Source of the DNA: Bradyrhizobium sp. CCBAU 53421
Lineage (GTDB): Bacteria; Pseudomonadota; Alphaproteobacteria; Rhizobiales; Xanthobacteraceae
Length of the DNA stretch: 64,000 nucleotides
NCBI RefSeq assembly: GCF_015291625.1
Contig: NZ_CP030047.1
Span: forward strand, 1,488,001-1,552,000
Direction: 5' to 3'
Shown here: piece after piece, positions 18,358 through 27,472 of the stretch
Position numbering within the stretch: the stretch's first letter is position 1
Layout: every line of letters begins with the position of its first letter
The notes under the pieces: model-generated
What the model was told of the DNA's origin: nothing
Databases searched by the model: none
Seen by the model: the letters and a program-made list of their open reading frames with translations, nothing else
Translations under genes and position numbers: made by a program

Positions 18358-18740
18358 CCACCAAGATCCACATGCTGGCTGATGCGCTCGGCCGTCCGCT
18401 CCGCTTCATCGTCACGGCTGGGCAAGTTAATGACATCACCCAGGCGCCCGCACTGCTCCACGGCCAGAGCGGCGATGCCGTGCTCGCCGACAAGGCCTAT
18501 GACAGCAACGCCTTGCGTGCGATCATCGCGGAAATCGGCGCAACGGCGGTGATCCCGTCAAACCGCACCCGCAAGATCATCATTCCGCACGACGCCGACG
18601 CCTACAAACAGCGCAACCGCATCGAGCGCTGCTTTTGCCAGCTCAAACACTTCCGACGCTTGGCAACCCGTTATGACAGGCGATCTGACAACTTTACTGG
18701 CTTCATCCATCTCGCAGCCGCAATGATCTGGATGCAATGA
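17980..18740 (+). CDS. IS5-type transposase OrfAB produced by -1 frameshift
   Basis: After a -1 shift at the six-G run (18313-18318), the protein continues as AKDQALGRSRGGLTTKIH, with the second Asp (LADKAYDSNALR) and the Glu of RNRIERCFCQLKHFRRLATRYDR. This completes a DDE catalytic triad. The second frame lacks its own good start. The fused product (about 250 residues) is the active transposase in IS427-group elements; frameshifting is inferred from the slippery sequence. Confidence 0.8.
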
Positions 18741-18770
18741 ATGTCGATCGGCCCTAGATCAATCGCCCAA

Positions 18771-18802
18771 ACAAAAACGCCGGCCTGAGGGCCGACGCTT
18801 TT
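18771..18802 (-). terminator. Imperfect terminator downstream of the small secreted protein gene
   Basis: A hairpin with arms AAAAACGCCGGCC (18773-18785) and 18790-18802 has two mismatches and ends in a T-run on the minus strand. It shares a ~22-bp identical flank with the cheZ terminator at 20222-20262. Confidence 0.65.
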
Positions 18803-18884
18803 CGTCTGTGCATCAACGAACCTCAGGGAGCACGGATCTGGCTTGCCGTGCGCACCCAATCGTCGTGACTTGCAAAGACCTGCT

Positions 18885-19148
18885 CTATCGCCGCACGCCA
18901 ACCCGATTGACGCCGCCATTCAGGTTGCCGCCGGCGTTATGACGGACCGCAGCCCGCGCCACCGGACGAGGTCTGAGCACGACGCCTGCCCTCGCCACGC
19001 AGCCGTGCGGATAACCAACGTACTGGCAGTAGACGACGGCCTTGGCCGGCGCCGGAGCGAGCGCGACACCTGCTGCCGCCAACAAGAGGCTGGTCGCAAT
19101 GCCCGCAACTGTCACCGACTTGGTCGAGAGAATGTTCGTCCGATGCAT
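18885..19148 (-). CDS. Small secreted protein
   Basis: The 87-residue protein starts at ATG 19148, with AGAGGA six bases upstream (preferred over ATG 19163). It has a signal peptide (TKSVTVAGIATSLLLAAAGVALAPAPAKA). The short mature part has two Cys (YCQYVGYPHGCVAR) that could form a disulfide and an Arg/Ala/Asn-rich end. It is probably periplasmic. The role is unknown. Confidence 0.65.
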   Translation of the reverse strand: MHRTNILSTKSVTVAGIATSLLLAAAGVALAPAPAKAVVYCQYVGYPHGCVARAGVVLRPRPVARAAVRHNAGGNLNGGVNRVGVRR

Positions 19149-19272
19149 GGTGATCCTCTTCATCGCAGCCGAACCGACAAATGATGGCGCCGGTTCAGGT
19201 ACGGCTGAACATATCAACGGCGAGGGATCGGCGATGTTGACGTAGATCAACGCCGGGCGCTCTGCTTCATAT

Positions 19273-19305
19273 GAAAGAGGGCGGCTCATTGAGCCGCCCT
19301 CTTTC
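19273..19305 (-). terminator. Strong hairpin, probable terminator of the 19324-19800 gene
   Basis: A perfect 15-bp stem (GAAAGAGGGCGGCTC, 19273-19287, with 19291-19305) and a 3-nt loop lie 20 bp past the stop. The T-tract is short. Confidence 0.7.
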
Positions 19306-19323
19306 CGTGTCGCTGCGCGGGTC

Positions 19324-19800
19324 TCACTGGCAGACGTAAGTGTGGCCGTCGGCCATCTTCGTCATCGTGCCGGGCTCGCAGCCAATGCCATTGGCTGCCT
19401 TGTAGTCCGTCCATCCGGCATATCCGTAATACGGGCTGACCCCATGGTAGGCTCGTGCCGGATAGTAAGGCTGGCCAAAGTGGGGATCGGTCTGCGCGGC
19501 GTATGCATCGGTCCAGTTATTCGTGCCCCAGCCATAGACCGGCGCAGTGGCGGCTGCCGTGGCGACCGCGGCCGTGGCGGCGATCCCCGCGCCGACGCCG
19601 TACCCGTAGGCGGCGCGCCGGGTGTGACGACGCGCAACGCCCGCGGCGCTCACGGGCGTGAGCGGTCGGCCCACGCGCGCCTGGGCACTTTCGACCGACG
19701 CTGAAACGCCGCCCTGCTCGGACCAGGTGATGGAGAACAGTGTCGCACAAGCGAAAGTCGAGAGAGCAATTGCAGTATTTCTGACAATTCTTCGCGTCAT
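19324..19800 (-). CDS. Hypothetical exported protein, Ala/Tyr-rich
   Basis: The 158-residue protein starts at ATG 19800, preceded by CTGGAGATC. It has an N-terminal hydrophobic export signal (NTAIALSTFACATLFSITW), a low-complexity Ala/Val middle (GVGAGIAATAAVATAAATA) and a Tyr/Gly-rich part with a C-terminal Cys pair (GIGCEPG...HTYVCQ). It is probably periplasmic or cell-surface. No family was recognised. Confidence 0.65.
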   Translation of the reverse strand: MTRRIVRNTAIALSTFACATLFSITWSEQGGVSASVESAQARVGRPLTPVSAAGVARRHTRRAAYGYGVGAGIAATAAVATAAATAPVYGWGTNNWTDAYAAQTDPHFGQPYYPARAYHGVSPYYGYAGWTDYKAANGIGCEPGTMTKMADGHTYVCQ

Positions 19801-20281
19801 GTTTGATCTCCAGTGTTGAGTAGTCCAGTGGCTCCCCCCAATCAGTGATCCCTCAACAAGCCGCAGGTATCAGCGCGGAAGAAACCCGCCGCGCATCGTC
19901 ACGGTTTCAATGACGGCCGCGCCCGAGCGAAATCTGCTCGCTCTCGGATGCGCGCAACGAGTGGCCGGCAAACCTGGACTGTGTGCTGTCTGGAAATACG
20001 AAGCCCCGCTCGGGGCGACCGGATTCACTCCGGAAGTCCGATGCAACCGGCACCCAATCTTGGCTCCCGGCACACGCATGACAATTTCCCTCACGCACAG
20101 TATGCGCCCGCGACAGCGGACCTGCCAGCAAATTTCCAGATGTCACAATTGGCACAAACTGCATGCGGTCGAGACGAAGGTTCTGACAACTCTGTCTGGT
20201 GATTCCTCACGGGGTTGGACCATCGCCCAAACAAAAACGCCGGCCCGAAGGCCGGCGTTTTTCGTTTCGATCCGACAAATT
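19801..20281. other. Gene-free stretch of about 480 bp
   Basis: No ORF here has a credible ribosome binding site or domain. The right end holds the cheZ terminator (20233-20262). The rest is upstream sequence of the 19800 gene without a recognisable repeat or RNA; it may be decayed coding sequence. Confidence 0.5.
20233..20262 (-). terminator. Rho-independent terminator of cheZ
   Basis: A perfect 13-bp stem including AAAAACGCCGGCC (20233-20245) and 20250-20262, loop CGAA. On the minus strand it ends in five T. Confidence 0.92.
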
Positions 20282-21067
20282 TCAGTTGAACATCGCGTCG
20301 ATGTCGTCCTGCGAGGCATGGCCGGCGTCGCCGTCGAGCTTCGGGCCGTTGAGCAGGCGGGCATCGCCCTCGCGGGTGTCGACGATCGGCGGGACGTGGG
20401 TCTTGATCGCGTCGACGCCGCCCCAGATGTTCATCATCTCGTTGATGTGCTGTTCGATGAACTTCATCGTCTGCATCACCTTGCTGATGCGTTGGCCGGT
20501 GAGGTCCTGGAAGTTGCAGGCCTCGAAGATCGAGACCACGCGCTCCTGAATATCTTCGCTGAGCCGCTTCTGCTGGTCGGGCGTGACGTTGTTCGCGAGC
20601 GCCGTCGCGGCCTGGTCGATCGCTTCCACCGCTTCGAGGATCTGCTGGGTGGCCTGTTCGGTGCCGCCGACCACGGCGCCGAGCTCGCCATTGACCTTGG
20701 CCATCTCCTCGCCGTTGAAGCTCTTGCCGTGCAGCACGGCGATCTCGCGCTTGGTGCGGCTGATCGCGTCGTGGATCAGGTCGAGCTCGACCTTGAGCTT
20801 CTCGCACTGTTCGACCTGCGCGCGGTAGGTCTCGAGCAGCGCGTGCGTTTCGGCGACTTCGCGGGCGACGGCGGCATCGACGCTGTCGCCGGTGCGCTGC
20901 GCCGGCGCTGCGGCCATCTGGGCGCGGATCGAGCGAAGCTCCGCCATGATCTCCCGATGCATCGGACCGAGGTCGGCGCCGCCAGTCACTTCCGGCTCCG
21001 GCATCACGACTTCACCCATGGCCTGCTCGACACGAAAACGCTTGCGCTTCACTGACATGATTTTCAT
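20282..21067 (-). CDS. cheZ: Chemotaxis phosphatase CheZ
   Basis: The ~261-residue, largely helical protein carries the CheZ signature FEACNFQDLTGQRISKVMQTM, containing the catalytic Asp and Gln equivalent to E. coli CheZ Asp143 and Gln147. It ends in an acidic, hydrophobic tail (QDDIDAMFN) like the CheY-binding peptide of CheZ. It dephosphorylates CheY-P to reset flagellar switching. Starts at 21067 or 21058 are both possible (GGGGCGGGA lies just upstream). No other chemotaxis gene is in the window. Confidence 0.85.
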   Translation of the reverse strand: MKIMSVKRKRFRVEQAMGEVVMPEPEVTGGADLGPMHREIMAELRSIRAQMAAAPAQRTGDSVDAAVAREVAETHALLETYRAQVEQCEKLKVELDLIHDAISRTKREIAVLHGKSFNGEEMAKVNGELGAVVGGTEQATQQILEAVEAIDQAATALANNVTPDQQKRLSEDIQERVVSIFEACNFQDLTGQRISKVMQTMKFIEQHINEMMNIWGGVDAIKTHVPPIVDTREGDARLLNGPKLDGDAGHASQDDIDAMFN

Positions 21068-21369
21068 TCCCGCCCCTTTTACTGAAGTCCGTTCTAGCGA
21101 GAGGTGATTTAACGTCAGGTTCACGCGGGAACAGTTTGCGCCGATGGCGCGCAACCGCCGCGCTACCGTCGGTTAACCATGTCGCTGCGGCATTCACGCA
21201 AAATAAACGCTGTCGGGCAAAACCGCGCGCCATTGCCGACGTGGTGAATCGAAACGGCCGATCCGTTTACCAAACCGATGCGGTTTTCATTGCTTATTGA
21301 CCACGTGCAACGGCGCAAGTCGGCGCCCTCGCGCATCACGTCACGACGAAACCAGTACAGAGTACGTCG
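21068..21369. other. Divergent intergenic region between cheZ and the L,D-transpeptidase gene
   Basis: No repeat, operator or small gene was seen. It should contain both promoters. Confidence 0.45.
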
Positions 21370-22179
21370 ATGTTCAGGAAAACCACGCTTGCGCTGCTCG
21401 CCGGCGCCTCTTCTCTTATTGCCGTTCCCCATCATGCCATGGCGATCGACGCGTCGGCTCAGCCCGAGCCCACCGTGATCTACGCCAACCAGGGCGCGCC
21501 GCAGCCGCCGATGCGCACCGCCTATGTGCAGCCGCAACGCTCCAACATGGGCGGCGGCTTCATCGAATTCCTGTTCGGCGATGCGCCATCGTCGCAAGGG
21601 TATTCGCGAGAGCCGATGTATCAGCAGCAGCCGGCCTATTACGGCAACCGTCAGGGGCTGCCGCCGATGGATCCGCAGCAGCAGATGATCCGTCAGCAGG
21701 AGGAGGCCGCCGGCGATCCGACGCAGCGTCCGTTCGATCCGAGATACGAAAAACAGCTGGTCGATTACAGCGGCAAGGAAGGCGCCGGCACCATCGTCGT
21801 CGATACGCCGAACAAGTTCCTCTATCTGGTGCAGGGTGACGGCCGCGCGCTGCGCTACGGCATCGGCGTCGGACGTCCCGGCTTCACCTGGGCCGGAGTC
21901 AAGACGATCTCGGCGAAGAAGGAATGGCCGGCCTGGACACCGCCGCCGGAAATGCTGGCGCGCCGTCCCGATCTGCCGCGGCACATGGAAGGCGGCCCGG
22001 AGAATCCGCTCGGCGCCCGCGCGATGTATCTGGGATCCTCGCTCTATCGCATCCACGGCTCCAACGAGCCCTGGACGATCGGCACCAACGTCTCGTCCGG
22101 CTGCATCCGGATGCGCAACGAGGACGTGATCGATCTCTACGGCCGCGTCAATGTCGGCGCCAAGGTCGTGGTGATGTGA
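21370..22179 (+). CDS. L,D-transpeptidase (YkuD domain), exported
   Basis: The 269-residue protein has a signal peptide (KTTLALLAGASSLIAVPHHAMA), a Gln/Pro-rich linker (about residues 25-120) and a C-terminal YkuD catalytic domain (GTIVVDTPNKFLYLVQGDGRALRYGIGVG...). The active-site pattern is IHGSNEPWTIGTNVSSGCIRM, with the catalytic Cys in SSGC. It forms 3-3 peptidoglycan crosslinks or attaches proteins to peptidoglycan in the periplasm. Confidence 0.92.
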   Translation: MFRKTTLALLAGASSLIAVPHHAMAIDASAQPEPTVIYANQGAPQPPMRTAYVQPQRSNMGGGFIEFLFGDAPSSQGYSREPMYQQQPAYYGNRQGLPPMDPQQQMIRQQEEAAGDPTQRPFDPRYEKQLVDYSGKEGAGTIVVDTPNKFLYLVQGDGRALRYGIGVGRPGFTWAGVKTISAKKEWPAWTPPPEMLARRPDLPRHMEGGPENPLGARAMYLGSSLYRIHGSNEPWTIGTNVSSGCIRMRNEDVIDLYGRVNVGAKVVVM

Positions 22180-22191
22180 GAAGGGCGCGTC

Positions 22192-22325
22192 AACCTCCCC
22201 TTGAAAAGGGGAGGTCGCTTTGCTCGACAGAGCAAAGCGGGTGGGGATCCTGTCTCTCCACTGGCATGGCCGCGTGTGGCTGACCCCCATCCCGACCTTC
22301 CCCCTTTCAGGGGGAAGGAGAAGAG
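22192..22325. repeat. Intergenic palindromic repeat of the CTCCCCTT/AAGGGGAG class
   Basis: It begins ACCTCCCCTTGAAAAGGGGAGGT and ends CCTTCCCCCTTTCAGGGGGAAGG. A further inverted pair lies within (GCTTTGCTCGACAGAGCAAAGC). It lies between convergent genes. Confidence 0.75.
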
Positions 22326-22403
22326 CTTCATCCGGGCAACGGATTGGTCAAAATCAAAACGGCCGCTCGATCGGAGCGGCCGTTGTCGTATCAGCGATCG
22401 CGT

Positions 22404-23234
22404 TTACGCGTAATCGCCGTTGTCGTCGCCGCCGTTGTCGTTGTCGTCGAAGTCGTCGGCGTCTTGATCATCGTCACTGTCCCGGTCGGCCTGCGCCTGG
22501 TCGAACGCGCCGGCGCGAGAGCCGCTGTCGCGGTTGGAGCCGACATCGTTGATCCCCGCGTCACGCGCGAGGTCGCTCGACGACTGGTCGCCGCCCCAGG
22601 GGCGCGAACCGCCGCCGAGGCCGCCGGCATCGGCCAGCGACTGATGGCTGCCGCCACCCATCATGCCGCGGATGCTGGAGAGTAAGAGACCGCCGCCGAC
22701 CACGCCGGCTGCGGCCGCAGCCGCCGTGCCGAGGAACGAGCCGCCGCCGCCACCGGGCGCGCCGCCGCCGAAGGCCGGGGGCTGCGGGCCGCCATAGGGC
22801 TGACCGTACTGGGGCTGGCCGTATTGCTGCGGCGGCTGGCCATAACCGCCCGCCTGCTGCATCGCCTGGCCCGAGTTCCAGACCGGGCGGCTGCCGCCAA
22901 CATCCGGCGGGCGCACCGGCGGCACCGAGCCGTGCGGCTGCTGCTGGCCCTGTCCGAAGATCGCATCGCGCATCGAATCGAGGAAACCGCCGCCCTGCTG
23001 CTGCGCTCCTTGCTGCTGGCCGACCGCGGCCTCGAGCTGCTGGATCCGGTCATGGGCGCGCTTCAGCGCCTCGTCCTGCACCAGCGCTGTCTGCACCAGC
23101 GCATAAACCGCATTCGGCGCGCTGCGCAGGCCCTGCATGATCGCGGACATGGCCTCGCTGTCGCGCGGGGCATTCTCCAGCTTGGCGAGCCGGTCGAAGA
23201 GATCGTCGATCAATTGGCGTTCTTGCGGTGTCAT
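22404..23234 (-). CDS. DUF2076 domain-containing protein
   Basis: The 276-residue protein begins MTPQERQLIDDLFDRLAKLE, the typical DUF2076 N-terminus; the ATG at 23234 has GGAGAA upstream and is preferred over 23246. A coiled-coil stretch (ALKRAHDRIQQLEAAVGQQ) and a Gln/Gly/Pro-rich linker lead to a hydrophobic Gly/Ala segment (FLGTAAAAAAGVVGGGLLLSSIRGM). The tail is strongly acidic (Asp/Asn). It may be membrane-associated; its role is unknown. Confidence 0.88.
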   Translation of the reverse strand: MTPQERQLIDDLFDRLAKLENAPRDSEAMSAIMQGLRSAPNAVYALVQTALVQDEALKRAHDRIQQLEAAVGQQQGAQQQGGGFLDSMRDAIFGQGQQQPHGSVPPVRPPDVGGSRPVWNSGQAMQQAGGYGQPPQQYGQPQYGQPYGGPQPPAFGGGAPGGGGGSFLGTAAAAAAGVVGGGLLLSSIRGMMGGGSHQSLADAGGLGGGSRPWGGDQSSSDLARDAGINDVGSNRDSGSRAGAFDQAQADRDSDDDQDADDFDDNDNGGDDNGDYA

Positions 23235-23370
23235 GGCGTTCTCCATCGCGTCGATCGAATCGGCGCGTCCGAGATGTAGGACGGGCTTTGTGGCGCAAGG
23301 AGTGGGGGCCCGAATTAAATTTATGTATGCGACAATACGACCGGACGAACCTTGTCAGGCCGATGTAACT

Positions 23371-24213
23371 TTATTCGAGTGTAACTTTGTTCAGGGCCAG
23401 CAGAGCGGGGAAATCGTCGCCCGCGAGATAGGCATGCTCGGTTTGGCGCTGCGTCGTCAGCGGATCGAGGCTCTTCAGAGTTTCATCGACGAAACCGGGA
23501 TGGCACATCACCAGCCCGTCCTCGGGCAGGCCGTCGAGAAAGCCGCGCATCAAGCCTGCGAAATCGTTCTCGCGTGTAAAGTCATAGGCGCCGGCGAAGG
23601 CCGGGTTGAAGCGCAGGCCCGACCGCTGGGCCTTGATCCGAAATTGCGTGCTGAGCACGTTCAGCACCAAGGCCTTCGGCGCCGTGAGCTGGCGCGCCAG
23701 CGGACCTTCGCGGCCGCACTGCCGCACCCAGGCGTCCGGCGCGCGCTCCTTCACGGCGCGCAGGAACCCGTCGCGCACCTGCGGGAACAGCTGCGCGTGC
23801 TGGTGGCCGTCGACGAAATCCGGCGCGCGGCCGAACAGATCGTGGAAGGCGTCGAGCTGCGCCAGCACCTCGGCATGGACCAGTTCGGCGTCGAGCCGGT
23901 GCATCAGCCCGGCGCGCAACAGCCGCGGGAAGGGCAGGAACATGTCGCCGTCGAGCGGGCGGAAATGCATCGTCAGCGGCCGGAATGGCGCGGTCAACGT
24001 CACATGCAGTCCGATCGCGCAGCGCGGGCTTTTCGCCACCGAGGCCTGCAATGCAGCCGCAGCTTCACGGCCGATCGCCGGCGTCACCATCATCACCGAC
24101 GTCGCGTTGAGGCGGCCGCGTTCGATCAGATCGCGGATTGCGCGGTTGACGCCATCACTCAAGCCATAGTCGTCAGCACACAGCCAGATCCGGCGCGGCG
24201 TATCCGTGTTCAT
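23371..24213 (-). CDS. ChbG/HpnK (YdjC)-family carbohydrate deacetylase
   Basis: The 280-residue protein has the family's metal and catalytic motifs: ADDYGLSDGVNRAI near the N-terminus, the conserved His in GLHVTLTAPF and the HxH-like DGHQHAQLFP. These enzymes remove N-acetyl groups from sugars or sugar lipids. The start (24213) overlaps the upstream glycosyltransferase stop by ATGA, so they are coupled. In Francisella NaxD and Bordetella LgmC, relatives deacetylate an undecaprenyl-phosphate-linked amino sugar made by a neighbouring GT2 enzyme; this pair fits that pattern. Confidence 0.87.
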   Translation of the reverse strand: MNTDTPRRIWLCADDYGLSDGVNRAIRDLIERGRLNATSVMMVTPAIGREAAAALQASVAKSPRCAIGLHVTLTAPFRPLTMHFRPLDGDMFLPFPRLLRAGLMHRLDAELVHAEVLAQLDAFHDLFGRAPDFVDGHQHAQLFPQVRDGFLRAVKERAPDAWVRQCGREGPLARQLTAPKALVLNVLSTQFRIKAQRSGLRFNPAFAGAYDFTRENDFAGLMRGFLDGLPEDGLVMCHPGFVDETLKSLDPLTTQRQTEHAYLAGDDFPALLALNKVTLE

Positions 24214-25256
24214 TCGGCGGCGGTCCGCTCGGTCGCGCCCTGCGCCGCGCCGCCATCGGCGTGCTTCTCGGTGTGCTCGGCGACGAAGTAGATCGGGCGC
24301 GCCTTCAGCTCGGAGAGGATCTTGCCGATATATTCGCCAACGATCCCGATCATGATCAGCTGCACGCCACCGATCGTCATCATGCCGATCATCAGCGACG
24401 GATAGCCGGGGACCTGCTTGCCGGTGGTCAGCACCTCCCACAGGATCGAGAGGCCGAACAGGAACGCCGCGCCGGCGAGCAGCGCGCCGAGCAGGCTGGC
24501 GAAGCGCAGCGGCGCCACCGAGAACGAGGTCAGGCCCTCGATCGAGAGGCCGATCAGCCGGCCGGCGTTGAAGGTGGTGACGCCATGCGCGCGCGGCGCC
24601 GGCTCGTAGTCGACGCGGATCTGCTTGAAGCCGATCCAGCTGGCGAGGCCCTTGAAGAAGCGGTTGCGCTCCGGCAATTGCCGCAGGGCCGCGGCCGCGC
24701 GCGGCGACAGCAGGCGGAAGTCGCCGGCATCCTCGGGAATCTGCTGCCGCGCACCCCAGTTGATCAGCGCGTAGAAGCCGCGCACGGCAAGCCGGCGCGC
24801 CGCCGATTCATTGTCGCGATGCGCTTTCGCCGTGTAGACCACGTCGTAGCCGTCGTCGATCCAGTGCGCGACCAGCTGCTCCACCAGGGTCGGCGGATGC
24901 TGGCCGTCGCCATCCATGAACAGCACCGCGCCGCGGCGGGCGTGGTCGAGGCCGGCCATCAGCGCCGCCTCCTTGCCGAAATTGCGCGACAGCGACACCA
25001 CCTGCAGGTCGAGCCCATCGGCGGGCAGGCCGCGCGCGATCGCCAGCGTATTGTCCGCGCTGCCGTCGTCGACATAGACCACTTCGCAGTTGAGCCCGTA
25101 ACGGGCGCGCAGTGACTTCGCGAGGTCGATCAGCCGTTGGTGCAGCGCCACAAGCCCGGCGGCCTCGTTGTAGACGGGCACGACGATGGACAGACCCTGT
25201 GCGGCGGCGGTCTTGGCGGTCGTGGTCAGGCTGGAAACGTCAGAGCCCAGCATCAT
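24210..25256 (-). CDS. Polyprenyl-phosphate glycosyltransferase, GT2 family (GtrB/DPM-like)
   Basis: The 348-residue enzyme has an N-terminal GT-A domain (LSIVVPVYNEAAGL, VDDGSADNT, the metal-binding FMDGDGQHPP, then FRLLSPRAAAAL and NRFFKGLASWIGF) and two C-terminal transmembrane segments (about residues 255-280 and 289-313), as in GtrB and ArnC/FlmF. It should attach a sugar from a nucleotide donor to a polyprenyl phosphate on the cytoplasmic face. It is coupled to the downstream deacetylase. Confidence 0.9.
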   Translation of the reverse strand: MMLGSDVSSLTTTAKTAAAQGLSIVVPVYNEAAGLVALHQRLIDLAKSLRARYGLNCEVVYVDDGSADNTLAIARGLPADGLDLQVVSLSRNFGKEAALMAGLDHARRGAVLFMDGDGQHPPTLVEQLVAHWIDDGYDVVYTAKAHRDNESAARRLAVRGFYALINWGARQQIPEDAGDFRLLSPRAAAALRQLPERNRFFKGLASWIGFKQIRVDYEPAPRAHGVTTFNAGRLIGLSIEGLTSFSVAPLRFASLLGALLAGAAFLFGLSILWEVLTTGKQVPGYPSLMIGMMTIGGVQLIMIGIVGEYIGKILSELKARPIYFVAEHTEKHADGGAAQGATERTAAE

Positions 25257-25337
25257 CGGTCAGGTTCCAGAAAATATCCCTTGAATAGAATATGGTACCG
25301 ACGGCCGGCTGTCGCCAACATGAACGGCGCGGCCGGC

Positions 25338-26315
25338 TCATTGTCGCAGGAACGCCTCGAGCTTGGCGAACAGCGGGTTCTCGCGGTCGAACACGTAGTC
25401 CAGCGACACCACCGACACGGTTTCGGCGCCGTGCTCGCGCAGGAAGCTGCCGAGCGCGTAAAGCTTGCCCGGTGGGCAGTGCAGCGTAAGCATGCCGGAC
25501 GAGGTCGGTCCCCCGAACGGGGCGACCACGCCGAAACGGGTATGTGCCTCCGACAGCAGCGCGTCGTTGCAGCCGGCGAAGCGGGTGCGGACCTCGCGGT
25601 ACTTGGCTGCGCGGGCGCGCGCGGCGATGTGGTCGAGGATGACGCGCGCGGTCTCGCGGGCGCCGGTCGACCAGTCGGCATCCCGCGACGCAACGAGGTT
25701 GGCCTGGCTGCGCAGCATCACGCCGTCGTCGAGCACCTTGAGCCCGTTGGCGGCGAGCGTCGCGCCTGTCGTCGTGATGTCGACGATCAGCTCGGCGGTG
25801 CCGGCCGCGGGCGCGCCTTCGGTGGCGCCGGCGCTTTCGACGATGCGGTAGTCGCCGACGCCGTGCCTTGCGAAGAAGCCGCGCGTCAGGTTGATGTATT
25901 TGGTCGCAACCCGCATGCGGTGGTTGTGCTGCTCGCGGAAGCCCGATGCGACGTCGTCGAGGTCGGCCATGGTGCGGACGTCGATCCAGGCCTGCGGCAC
26001 CGCGACCACGACATTGGCATAGCCGAAGCCGAGGCCCTCGATCATCAGCACGCGCTTGTCGGGATCCGGAATGCTCTCGCGCACCAGGTCCTCGCCGGTG
26101 ACGCCGAGATGCACCGCGCCGCGCGCCAGATTGGCAGCGATCTCGCTCGCCGACAGATAGGCGATCTCGACATTGTCGACGCCGGCGATGGTGCCGCGAT
26201 AGTCGCGGGCGCCGCCGGCCTTCGACAAGGTCAGCCCGGCGCGGGCGAAGAAGCTTTCGGCATTTTCCTGCAGGCGTCCCTTGGAGGGAACGGCGACGAC
26301 GAAGGGCGTGCTCAT
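25338..26315 (-). CDS. hisG: ATP phosphoribosyltransferase, catalytic subunit (short form)
   Basis: The 325-residue protein matches HisG ([56 protein letters not shown], and the Ile/Asp-Thr/Gly motif [24 protein letters not shown] segment). It catalyses the first step of histidine biosynthesis. The short form lacks the regulatory domain and needs HisZ, which is encoded directly upstream and overlaps its start by ATGA. Confidence 0.95.
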   Translation of the reverse strand: MSTPFVVAVPSKGRLQENAESFFARAGLTLSKAGGARDYRGTIAGVDNVEIAYLSASEIAANLARGAVHLGVTGEDLVRESIPDPDKRVLMIEGLGFGYANVVVAVPQAWIDVRTMADLDDVASGFREQHNHRMRVATKYINLTRGFFARHGVGDYRIVESAGATEGAPAAGTAELIVDITTTGATLAANGLKVLDDGVMLRSQANLVASRDADWSTGARETARVILDHIAARARAAKYREVRTRFAGCNDALLSEAHTRFGVVAPFGGPTSSGMLTLHCPPGKLYALGSFLREHGAETVSVVSLDYVFDRENPLFAKLEAFLRQ

Positions 26316-27472
26316 TGGGCACCTCCGCCGGCCTTGCCATGCCGAGTCATCGCCTCGATCCAGACCGAGAAGCCGACCGCGGGGATCGGGCTCGCCGCGC
26401 CGAGCTGCGACATCAGCCCGTCATAGCGGCCGCCCGCGACCAGCGGCTCACTGCCGTTGCCCCTGGCGTGCAGCTCGAACTCGAAGCCGGTGTAATAGTC
26501 GAGGCCGCGGCCGAACGCGGTCGAGAACCGCGTCTTGCGGATGTCGATGCCGCGCGCGGCCATGAAGCCGACCCGGCTCTCCAGCTGGTCGATCGCGGCC
26601 GTGAGGTTCAGCTTCGCGTCGGCGGCGAGCGCGCGCAGCTGCGCCACCGCGTCGTCGGGATCGCCAGATATGGCGAGGAAGCGCTTGATGGTGGCGACCG
26701 CATCGCGCGGCAGTGCGCCGCCTTTCAGCGTCGACTGCTCGAGGAAACGGTCGGCGATCTCCGCCACAGTGCGTCCGCCGACATTGGTGGTGCCGGCGAT
26801 CGACATCAGGTCGGTGACCAGCGCCAGCGCCGCCTTGCGGTCGGAGCCGGCCAGCGCCGCGAGCACGCCCTCGTATTCGTTGCGGCCCGGCGCGGTGGCC
26901 AAGGTCAGCTGCTCGATGTCGTCGGTCAGCGAAACCTTGCGGTTGAAATCCTTGATCAGCCGGCGCCGCCACACGGGATAGAGCTCGAGCGCATCGATCA
27001 GCGCGTTGAACAGCGCGACGTCGCCGGTGCGGATCTCGACGTCCTTCAACCCGAACGCGGTGGTCGCCTCTAGCGCCAGCGCCAGCATCTCGGCGTCGGC
27101 CGCGGCGCGGTCCTGCCGCCCGAAGGATTCGATGCCAGCCTGCAAGAACTGGCTCGGCGCACCGCCGCGATAGCGGAACACCGGACCGAGATAGCTGAAG
27201 CCGGCCGGCTGGCCGGCACGCGGCGAGGCGAGGTAGTCGCGCGCCACCGGGATCGTCAGATCCGGGCGCAGACAGAGCTCATCGCCGCTCGGGTCGGTCG
27301 TCAGATACAGGCTCTTGCGGATGTCCTCGCCGGACAGGTCGAGGAACGGCTCGGCCGGCTGCAGGATCGCGGGCTCGGACCTGGCGTAGCCAGCCTGCGC
27401 GAACGAGGCCAGCAGCGCATCTGCCCATGAGGCGGATCCGGCGGCAGGTCGTGGTGCGGCAGCTTCGCTCAT
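26312..27472 (-). CDS. hisZ: ATP phosphoribosyltransferase regulatory subunit HisZ
   Basis: The ~386-residue protein is a histidyl-tRNA synthetase paralogue without tRNA charging function ([71 protein letters not shown]). It activates the short HisG. ATG 27472 is chosen over a TTG at 27484. It forms an operon with hisG. Confidence 0.93.
   Translation of the reverse strand: MSEAAAPRPAAGSASWADALLASFAQAGYARSEPAILQPAEPFLDLSGEDIRKSLYLTTDPSGDELCLRPDLTIPVARDYLASPRAGQPAGFSYLGPVFRYRGGAPSQFLQAGIESFGRQDRAAADAEMLALALEATTAFGLKDVEIRTGDVALFNALIDALELYPVWRRRLIKDFNRKVSLTDDIEQLTLATAPGRNEYEGVLAALAGSDRKAALALVTDLMSIAGTTNVGGRTVAEIADRFLEQSTLKGGALPRDAVATIKRFLAISGDPDDAVAQLRALAADAKLNLTAAIDQLESRVGFMAARGIDIRKTRFSTAFGRGLDYYTGFEFELHARGNGSEPLVAGGRYDGLMSQLGAASPIPAVGFSVWIEAMTRHGKAGGGAQ

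Larger units (their letters stand above)
17904..18753. mobile_element. Insertion sequence, IS5 family (IS427-like), 850 bp, apparently intact
   Basis: Terminal inverted repeats of 16 bp (left GACCGATCGACATTCA; right end is its inverse with one mismatch) are flanked by the 4-bp direct repeat CTAG (17900-17903 and 18754-18757), the expected target duplication. Inside are two overlapping transposase frames joined by a likely -1 frameshift. The right inverted repeat contains the transposase stop codon. Confidence 0.9.

Noticed and set aside
19870..20164. Small minus-strand frames in the 480-bp gene-free stretch
   Set aside because: No ribosome binding site, composition like random sequence.
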